64,000 bases of DNA from Amycolatopsis thermalba (lineage in GTDB: Bacteria; Actinomycetota; Actinomycetes; Mycobacteriales; Pseudonocardiaceae). A program made the translations under genes and the position numbers. The notes beneath the pieces were generated by a model. It made no database searches. It saw nothing but the letters and a program-made list of their open reading frames with translations, and was not told where the DNA came from. Every line of letters starts with the position of its first letter. The first letter of the stretch is position 1. The stretch is from NCBI RefSeq assembly GCF_003385215.1, contig NZ_PQHW01000010.1:41167-105166 (forward strand), given 5' to 3'. Below are positions 58,338 to 64,000 of the stretch, piece after piece.

Positions 58338-59357
58338 TCACGTGCCCGGCCGCGCCTTGCTCGGCTGCACGCGCTTCGGCTCGCCGGGCATCTTCGGATA
58401 ATCCGGCGGGTACGGCATCTCGCCCAGGCCGTGGTCGCGCTCGTCGCGGGCGTACCACTCCAGCGCCGTCTCCAGGCCGAACGCCCGGTCGTCGATGGCG
58501 GCGTGCGGGTCGCCGTGCTCGGCCAGCCAGTCCGGCACCGTGAGCACGTCGAAGTCGTCCGGGTCGGCCTCGGGCAGCTGCTCCCACGTCAGCGGCGTGG
58601 ACACCGTGGCCCGGGGCGTGCCGCGCACCGACCACGACGACGCCACCGTCCGGTCCCGCGCCGCCTGGTTGTAGTCGAGGAACACGCGGCCGCCGCGCTC
58701 CTCCTTCCACCACGCGATCGTGGCGAGATCGGGCACGCGCCGCTCCACCTCGCGACCCAGCGCGATCACCGCGTGCCGCACGTCGACGAAGTCCCACTCC
58801 GGCCGGATCCGCACCAGCACGTGCACGCCGCGCCCGCCGGAGGTCTTCGGGTACCCGGTCAGCCCGGCGTCCGCCAGCACCTCCCGCACCACCAGCGCCA
58901 CGCGGACCGCGTCGCCGAACCCGGATCCGTCCGGGGGATCCACGTCGATGCGCAGTTCGTCCGGATGGTCCACATCGGCCCGCCGGACCGGCCACGGGTG
59001 GAAGTCGAGCGTGCCGAGGTTGGCCGCCCACGCGAACACCGCCGCCTCGGTGGGACAGACCTCGTCCGCGGTCCGCCCGGACGGGAAGGTGATCCGCGCG
59101 GTCTGCACCCATTCGGGCGCTCCACGAGGTACCCGTTTGGCGTAGAACGGCTCACCGGAAACGCCGTCCGGGAACCGTTTCAGCGTCGTCGGCCGCTCCC
59201 CCACCGCCCGCAGCAAGGGCTCCGCGACGGCGAGGTAGTACTCCACGACCTGCCGCTTGGTGATCCCGCGCTCCGGGAAGTACACCTTGTCCGGATTGGA
59301 CACCCGCACCGTGCGCGCGCCCACCTGGTATTCGACCGCCTCACCGCGTGCTGCCAC
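58338..59357 (-). CDS. LigD-type NHEJ DNA polymerase/primase domain protein
   Basis: A 339-residue stand-alone archaeo-eukaryotic-primase-like polymerase, as in LigD. It has 'RTVRVSNPDKVYFPERGITK', 'EPFYAKRVPRGAPEWVQTA', the metal motif 'ELRIDVDPPDGSGFGDAVRV', 'YPKTSGGRGVHVLVRIRPEW', 'IAWWKEERGGRVFLDYNQAA', 'TPLTWEQL'. It fills gaps at double-strand break ends or in base excision repair, alongside a ligase such as LigC at 52655. The GTG at 59357 is the best in-frame start near the domain boundary; a longer frame to 60152 is antisense to the TVP38 gene and is rejected. Confidence 0.88.
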   Translation of the reverse strand: MAARGEAVEYQVGARTVRVSNPDKVYFPERGITKRQVVEYYLAVAEPLLRAVGERPTTLKRFPDGVSGEPFYAKRVPRGAPEWVQTARITFPSGRTADEVCPTEAAVFAWAANLGTLDFHPWPVRRADVDHPDELRIDVDPPDGSGFGDAVRVALVVREVLADAGLTGYPKTSGGRGVHVLVRIRPEWDFVDVRHAVIALGREVERRVPDLATIAWWKEERGGRVFLDYNQAARDRTVASSWSVRGTPRATVSTPLTWEQLPEADPDDFDVLTVPDWLAEHGDPHAAIDDRAFGLETALEWYARDERDHGLGEMPYPPDYPKMPGEPKRVQPSKARPGT

Positions 59358-59411
59358 CGGATCACCGTAGCGCCGCCGGGCCGGTTCCGCGCGTGCCTTA
59401 CCGTGGACGTC

Positions 59412-60140
59412 GTGCCCCGCCGCCTGAAGATGATCGTCGCGCTCGTCCTGCTCGCCGGGGCGGTGGTGGCGGCGTTCACACTTCCGGTGCCCAGCCCGGC
59501 GGAACTGCGCAACTGGGCCGCCGGCGCGGGCGCGGTGACCGCACTGGTGTTCCTGGCCGCCTACGCGGTGCTCACCGTCGCCCCCATCCCCCGCACCGTC
59601 TTCAACCTCGCGGCGGGACTGCTGCTCGGCGACGCGCTCGGCATCGTGGTGGCCATCACGGCGACCGCGGTCTCCGGCGCGCTCGGGTTCGGCCTGGCCC
59701 GCCTGGTCGGGCGCGACCTCGTGTCCCGCCACCTGGAACGGAAAGTGGTGCGCGCGGTCGACGAACGACTCGCCGACGGCGGTGTCGTCGCGATCGCGTC
59801 GCTGCGGCTGATCCCGGTGGTTCCCTTCGCGCCACTGGGATATTGCTGCGGCATCCTCTCGGTGCGGTTCCGCCCTTACCTGATCGGGACCGTGCTGGGC
59901 AGCCTGCCGGGCACGATCGCGGTGGTGGTGCTGGGCGACGCGCTCACCGGCAGCACCCCGCCGGCGCTGCTGGCCTGCTACGGTGCCTTCGCGCTCGCGG
60001 GTGCCGTTGGCCTGGCGCGAATCGCCCGCGGGACTGCTTACGCCGGGCGTATCAGGCAGCCCGCTACACTCGACCCGGTGCGCGAGGAGATCGTTCGCGC
60101 TGAGCCAAGCCAGCACATGCGGAGAGTTTCCGAGGAGTAG
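59412..60140 (+). CDS. TVP38/TMEM64 family membrane protein
   Basis: A 242-residue DedA-like (SNARE-associated) membrane protein. Hydrophobic segments include 'MIVALVLLAGAVVAAFTLPV' and 'LVFLAAYAVLTVAPIPRTVF'. The conserved loop 'NLAAGLLLGDALGIVVAITA', 'FGLARLVGRDLVSRHLERK', 'SLRLIPVVPFAPLGYCCGIL' is typical. These proteins probably scramble or transport lipids. The start is uncertain: GTG 59403, GTG 59412 or ATG 59430 are in frame, and TACCGT just before suggests a short leader. It ends 4 bp before the kinase start, and its last codons carry the kinase ribosome site. Confidence 0.82.
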   Translation: MPRRLKMIVALVLLAGAVVAAFTLPVPSPAELRNWAAGAGAVTALVFLAAYAVLTVAPIPRTVFNLAAGLLLGDALGIVVAITATAVSGALGFGLARLVGRDLVSRHLERKVVRAVDERLADGGVVAIASLRLIPVVPFAPLGYCCGILSVRFRPYLIGTVLGSLPGTIAVVVLGDALTGSTPPALLACYGAFALAGAVGLARIARGTAYAGRIRQPATLDPVREEIVRAEPSQHMRRVSEE

Positions 60141-60144
60141 TCCC

Positions 60145-61701
60145 ATCGACACCGGTCAGCTGATCGCAGGGCACTATCGCCTCGTTGAGCACATCGGCAG
60201 CGGCGCCATGGGCGTCGTGTGGCGCGCGGTCGACGAGCGCCTCGAGCGTTCGGTTGCGGTGAAGCAGATCCTCGCCCAGCCGGGCATGTCCGAGGCCGAG
60301 CGCAACAGCATGCGCCAGCGAGCGATGCGCGAGGCGAAGAACGCGGCACGGTTCCAGCACCCGAACGCCATCGTGGTGTTCGACATCGCCGAGCACGGCG
60401 GCGACCCGTGCCTGGTCATGGAGTACCTGCCCTCGCGCAGCCTCTCCGCGGTGATCGCCGAGCAGGGCACGCTGCCGCTGGCCGAGGTCGCCCGCATCGG
60501 GCACCAGGTCGCCTCGGCGCTGGTCGTGGCGCACCGCGCCGGGATCGTGCACCGGGACATCAAGCCGGCGAACATCCTGATCGACGAGAACGGCACCGCG
60601 AAGATCACCGACTTCGGCATCTCGCGGGCGGCGGGCGACCTCACGCTCACCCAGACCGGCCTGATCGGCGGCACCCCGGCCTACCTCGCGCCCGAGCTGG
60701 CGCGCGGCTCGGACCCGGCGCCGGCCTCCGACGTCTTCTCCCTCGGCGCGACGCTCTACCACGCGCTGGAGGGCCAGCCGCCCTACGGCAACAGCTCCAA
60801 CCAGCTCGCCCTGCTCTACACGGCGGCGAACGGGCAGGTCATCCCGCCGCGCAGCGCCGGCAAGGCGACCGCGCTGCTGATGAGCCTGCTGCGGGTCGAG
60901 CCGGAGGAGCGGCCGACCATGCTGGAGGCCCGCGACCGGCTGGCCGCGCTCGCCAACGGCGAGAAGGACACCAAGGGCACGCTGGTGTCGCCGCCGCTGT
61001 TCAACGGCGGCCGGCGGCCCGCGGCCGTGCCCGCCGAAGCCCCGGCGCCTGCCGAGCGGCCGCCGTGGCAGCGCACCGGCGCCGCCACCGCGGCGCCGCC
61101 CGCCCTGTCGCAGCAGCGCAGCCCGCGCAACCCGACGGCGGCGTTCATCCCGCCACCGAAGCCGCCCCAGCAGGCCAAGCCGTCACCGCTGAAGCGCAAG
61201 GGCGTGCTGGCCGGGTCCGCGGTGGCCGTGGTCGCGGTGCTCGTCCTGGTGCTGGTGGTCGTGCTCAACGGCGGTGACCAGCCGAACGCCGGCACCTCGC
61301 AGGCCAACGTCGGCGGCACCACGTCCACCACGTCGGCGCCGTCCAGCACCTCCAGCAGCGCCGCCCCGGCGGACCTGGGCAAGACGGCCAACACCGGTTC
61401 GGTGAACTTCGGGCAGGCCGGGCAGGTCGTGAAGGGGTATCTCGACGGCAAGGGGTCGGCCGCCGCGTGGGCGCTGCTCACGCCGTCCGCGCAGGCGGTG
61501 TTCGGCAGCCAGCAGGCGTTCCAGCAGTACTGGTCCGAGCACGAGATCCAGGGCTACAACTCGATCCTCGCGGACAAGGGCCTCAACTCCGACGGTTCGG
61601 CGGACATGTACGTGACCATCGCGGGGGTCGGCCGCATCTCGTGGCGGGTCGTCAACACCGATCAGGGCATGCGCATCGACGCCGACACCCGCATCGGCTG
61701 A
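60145..61701 (+). CDS. Serine/threonine protein kinase (PknB-type, one membrane segment)
   Basis: A 518-residue Hanks-type kinase. Motifs are the Gly loop 'LVEHIGSGAMGVVWRAVDER', VAVK lysine, 'GIVHRDIKPANILIDENGTA', 'KITDFGISRAA' and 'GGTPAYLAPELARGSDPAPA'. A Pro/Ala-rich linker and one membrane helix ('GSAVAVVAVLVLVLVVVLNG') precede a Ser/Thr-rich stretch and a small extracellular domain. No ATG, GTG or TTG occurs where homologues begin: the codon 7 bases after the GAGGAG site is ATC (ATC GAC ACC GGT CAG). I place the start there. A sequencing change, an upstream CTG, or true ATC initiation are the alternatives. Confidence 0.85.
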   Translation: MDTGQLIAGHYRLVEHIGSGAMGVVWRAVDERLERSVAVKQILAQPGMSEAERNSMRQRAMREAKNAARFQHPNAIVVFDIAEHGGDPCLVMEYLPSRSLSAVIAEQGTLPLAEVARIGHQVASALVVAHRAGIVHRDIKPANILIDENGTAKITDFGISRAAGDLTLTQTGLIGGTPAYLAPELARGSDPAPASDVFSLGATLYHALEGQPPYGNSSNQLALLYTAANGQVIPPRSAGKATALLMSLLRVEPEERPTMLEARDRLAALANGEKDTKGTLVSPPLFNGGRRPAAVPAEAPAPAERPPWQRTGAATAAPPALSQQRSPRNPTAAFIPPPKPPQQAKPSPLKRKGVLAGSAVAVVAVLVLVLVVVLNGGDQPNAGTSQANVGGTTSTTSAPSSTSSSAAPADLGKTANTGSVNFGQAGQVVKGYLDGKGSAAAWALLTPSAQAVFGSQQAFQQYWSEHEIQGYNSILADKGLNSDGSADMYVTIAGVGRISWRVVNTDQGMRIDADTRIG

Positions 61702-61716
61702 CCTACCCTGGTCGGT

Positions 61717-62007
61717 ATGACCGAAAGCGGCCACAACCCGCGCTTCGACGACGACCTGGCCGGGCTCGACCCCGACGATCCGGAGGCCCAGGCGTTCGCG
61801 CGGCACCTGGACCGGATGCAGCGCTGCGAGCCGGGGTTCACCGTCGAGGGCACCCTGCACAACGTGGCCGAGTTCGCCGAGTCCAGCACCCGGGCCGGCG
61901 GCCTGCGCTGGTGGATCGCGGCGACCATCGTGGTGCTGCTGGTCCTGGGCGTGATCGTCGCCTCCTGGGACATCGTGGTACGGGCCGTGCAGTGGCTCGC
62001 CGAGTAG
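61717..62007 (+). CDS. Small hypothetical membrane protein
   Basis: A 96-residue protein with an acidic N-terminal part ('RFDDDLAGLDPDDPEAQAFA') and a single C-terminal membrane helix ('WWIAATIVVLLVLGVIVASW'). It lies 15 bp after the kinase gene, so the two are probably co-transcribed. I do not recognise a characterised family; a role linked to the kinase is possible. Confidence 0.75.
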   Translation: MTESGHNPRFDDDLAGLDPDDPEAQAFARHLDRMQRCEPGFTVEGTLHNVAEFAESSTRAGGLRWWIAATIVVLLVLGVIVASWDIVVRAVQWLAE

Positions 62008-62017
62008 CCTGACGCAT

Positions 62018-62452
62018 ATGAAACCTCGCATGGAACCCGTCGTGGGAGCCACCCCGAAGGTGGTCAAATCCGACCAGGAGTGGCGCGAGCAGCTCTCCCC
62101 CGAGGAGTACGCCGTGCTGCGCCAGGCGGGCACCGAGCGGCCGTTCACCGGCGAGTACACCGACACCAGGACCGCCGGTGTCTACGAGTGCCGTGCCTGC
62201 GGTGCGGAGCTGTTCCGCAGCGACACCAAGTTCGAAAGCCACTGCGGCTGGCCGTCGTTCTTCGACCCGGCCGCCTCCGACGCCGTGCTGCTGCGCGAGG
62301 ACCGGTCGCTGGGCATGGTGCGCACCGAGGTGTTGTGCGCGACCTGCCACAGCCACCTGGGCCACCTCTTCGAGGGCGAGGGCTACCCCACCCCCACCGA
62401 CCAGCGGTACTGCATCAACTCGATCTCCCTGCGGCTGGTGCCCGCCGAGTAG
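62018..62452 (+). CDS. msrB: Peptide-methionine (R)-S-oxide reductase
   Basis: A 144-residue MsrB that reduces methionine-R-sulfoxide in proteins. It has the zinc cysteines in 'VYECRACGAELF' and 'VLCATCHSHLGHLFEGEGYP', the substrate loop 'SHCGWPSFFDPAASDAVLL', and the catalytic Cys in 'QRYCINSISLRLVP'. ATG 62018 is used; a second ATG lies five codons on. It follows the small membrane protein by 10 bp and is probably in the same transcription unit. Confidence 0.95.
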   Translation: MKPRMEPVVGATPKVVKSDQEWREQLSPEEYAVLRQAGTERPFTGEYTDTRTAGVYECRACGAELFRSDTKFESHCGWPSFFDPAASDAVLLREDRSLGMVRTEVLCATCHSHLGHLFEGEGYPTPTDQRYCINSISLRLVPAE

Positions 62453-62470
62453 CGGTTACGCTCGGGGCGC

Positions 62471-63184
62471 ATGGGGGCGTTCTGGGGACTGTCCGCTCGG
62501 GAACTGGTGGTGCTCTACGCGGCGCTGATCCTGGTGCCGCCGGTGGTGCGCCTGCTCGGCCCGGTGCTGCTGCGGTGCCGCCGGATCCGGATCGGCACCG
62601 AACCGGTCACCGCGGTGGAGCTGGCCGTGCTGTCCGGCGGGCCGGAACGCGCCGTCGACGTGGTGCTCGCGGGCCTGGTCGCCCGCCGGTGGATCCGCGT
62701 GGACGGCGCCGGACGGCTGACCACGACGACCCAGCAGGCCCCGGCCGATCCGCTGGCCGTCGCCGTGATGCTGGCGGTGTCGTTCTGGCGCGGCCTGGCG
62801 ACCGCGCGGACCCTGCGCGTCCACTTGGTGGCGGGCACCCCGTTCGAGCAGGTCGTCGACGGCCTCGTGGCCCGCGGTCTGGTGGTGGCGCCCGGTGACG
62901 CCGCCGGTATCCGGATCGCGTCCCGGGTCCTGCTGATCGGGGTCGTGGCCAGCACGTTCGCCGGCGGCTACGCGATGGCGGCCATCCCGGTGATGCTGGC
63001 CGGCGTGCTCGTCCTCGGGCTGGCCGAACTCGTGCCGCCGCCCCGGCGCACGGTCGCGGGGGCGCGCCTGCTGCGCCGGGTTGCGCGGCAGCCGGGAACC
63101 GCGGCCGCGTACCGGTCGTCGAACCGCCAACGTGCCCGTGGGGGACTCGGAGGTGGCTGGGGTGGCGATCCTTTCGGTCGGTGA
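62471..63184 (+). CDS. TIGR04222 domain-containing membrane protein
   Basis: A 237-residue protein of the actinobacterial TIGR04222 family. The domain opens with a membrane helix ('LVVLYAALILVPPVVRLLGP') and contains 'PVTAVELAVLSGGPERAVDV' with 'VLAGLVARRWIRVDGAGRL'. A second membrane segment occurs at 'VLLIGVVASTFAGGYAMAAI'. The Gly/Arg-rich tail ('RGGLGGGWGGDPFGR') is probably flexible. Function is unknown. It overlaps the next gene by 23 bp, in tandem with a homologue. Confidence 0.85.
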   Translation: MGAFWGLSARELVVLYAALILVPPVVRLLGPVLLRCRRIRIGTEPVTAVELAVLSGGPERAVDVVLAGLVARRWIRVDGAGRLTTTTQQAPADPLAVAVMLAVSFWRGLATARTLRVHLVAGTPFEQVVDGLVARGLVVAPGDAAGIRIASRVLLIGVVASTFAGGYAMAAIPVMLAGVLVLGLAELVPPPRRTVAGARLLRRVARQPGTAAAYRSSNRQRARGGLGGGWGGDPFGR

Positions 63185-64000
63185 CGGGCCCGCGTTCTGG
63201 GGTCTGCCGGCGTCCACGTTCCTCCCGGTCTTCGCCGTGCTGGCGGTGCTTCCCGTCGTGGTGCGCACGCTCGGCCCGTGGCTGCTGAAGCGGCGCGGCG
63301 GCGGACCGCACCAGCCGCCGGGGCCGGTCGAGCTGGGCTTCCTGACCGGCGGTCCGGCGCGGGCGACCGACACCGCGCTGGCCGAGCTGATCGCGAACGG
63401 CCGGATCCGGGTGAACAGCACCGGACTGCTGTCCACCACCGGTGACCGGCCCCCGGCCGGCGGCCTGGCCGCGGCGATCTGGGCCAGCGTGTACGGCGGC
63501 CGCGGCACCTGGACCGTGCACGACGTGCGTGCCGCGATGCGCGGCCACGCCGAGTCCGGCCGGCTGCGCGACCGGCTCGCCGGCGACGGGCTCCTGGTCC
63601 AGCCGGGCCCGGTGCGCGCCAACCGGCGGCTGGCCATGCTCCTGCTCGTCGCGGTCCTGGTCATCGCGTTCGTGACCTTCCCGGACGGCACGTTCGTGCT
63701 CGCCGTGCTGCCGGCCGGGCTCCTCTGGGCGCTCACCGACCGCCCGGCGCGCGGACCTGCCCGGACGACGGCGGGTGAGGCGGCGCTGCGCGCCGCGAGC
63801 GTGACCCCGGGCTGGTCCGCGAAGGAGGTGGCGCTGGGCGGTCTGAGCCGGTACCCGGACCCGGCCATCGCGACGGCCCTGCTGTCGCCGCCCCCGCCAC
63901 GGAAACCGCGCCGCCGCTGGGGGTCCGGCTCGGCGACGAGCGGCTCGTACGGCTACGGCTGCGGATCGAGCAGCTCGTGCGGGAGCAGTTCGTGTGGGGG
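63162..64000 (+). CDS. TIGR04222 domain-containing membrane protein (3' end cut by window)
   Basis: The frame runs from GTG 63162 (GGAGG 8 bases upstream) off the right edge: 279 codons are visible. It is a paralogue of the preceding gene, with 'FLPVFAVLAVLPVVVRTLGP', 'PVELGFLTGGPARATDTALA' and a membrane segment 'LAMLLLVAVLVIAFVTFPDG'. The visible end is Ser/Gly/Cys-rich ('YGCGSSSSCGSSSCGG'), the usual tail of this family. Function is unknown. Confidence 0.85.
   Translation, partial: MAILSVGDGPAFWGLPASTFLPVFAVLAVLPVVVRTLGPWLLKRRGGGPHQPPGPVELGFLTGGPARATDTALAELIANGRIRVNSTGLLSTTGDRPPAGGLAAAIWASVYGGRGTWTVHDVRAAMRGHAESGRLRDRLAGDGLLVQPGPVRANRRLAMLLLVAVLVIAFVTFPDGTFVLAVLPAGLLWALTDRPARGPARTTAGEAALRAASVTPGWSAKEVALGGLSRYPDPAIATALLSPPPPRKPRRRWGSGSATSGSYGYGCGSSSSCGSSSCG

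Overview
The window is GC-rich actinobacterial DNA. Start codons are often GTG, genes are packed tightly with many 4-bp ATGA/GTGA overlaps, and a DtxR/IdeR-type iron box is present. The gene content (NHEJ-type ligase and polymerase, GT87 mannosyltransferases, TIGR04222 proteins, desferrioxamine-like operon) suggests a Pseudonocardiaceae member, perhaps Amycolatopsis-like. That assignment is inference, not proof.

Region 1 (1-23.77 kb) is catabolic. An Atu/Mcc-like acyl-CoA carboxylase operon (AtuA-like protein, biotin carboxylase, separate biotin carrier, carboxyltransferase, enoyl-CoA hydratase) lies beside an SDR gene and a divergent TetR gene. An AcoR-like regulator follows, then a zone of gene decay with a broken flavin reductase and the tail of an aldehyde dehydrogenase. 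Next come a luciferase-like monooxygenase, an SDR gene, a HyuA/HyuB-type carboxylase or hydrolase pair with a small third ORF, and a divergent TetR gene. After these are a second SDR, a metallo-beta-lactamase-fold hydrolase, an unusual RibB-like/riboflavin kinase fusion, a flavin reductase, and the C-terminal remnant of an NtaA-like monooxygenase.

Region 2 (23.77-34.62 kb) looks like a mobile defence island. A complete 941-bp IS5-family element sits at its left edge. It is followed by a Gabija-like pair (UvrD-like helicase and OLD/TOPRIM nuclease), several orphan genes, an XRE-ImmA/IrrE regulator-protease coupled to an unknown gene, an excisionase-like protein and an internally deleted tyrosine integrase. 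The island ends at a tRNA-Pro(GGG) gene, a common integration site.

Region 3 (34.77-64.0 kb) is chromosomal backbone. It holds two DJ-1/PfpI-type genes, a GT87 mannosyltransferase, an iron-regulated hydroxamate siderophore operon (decarboxylase, N-hydroxylase, IucA/IucC synthetase, glutamine-synthetase-like ligase), an F420-type oxidoreductase with an S9 peptidase, and rocD. After a 21-bp tandem repeat array come DUF2252, PAP2, ZapE, a RibD-like reductase, DNA ligase LigC, a probable pseudo-hydrolase lipoprotein, a second GT87, a luciferase-like protein, a LigD-type polymerase, a TVP38 protein, a Ser/Thr kinase, msrB and two TIGR04222 genes, the last cut by the window end.
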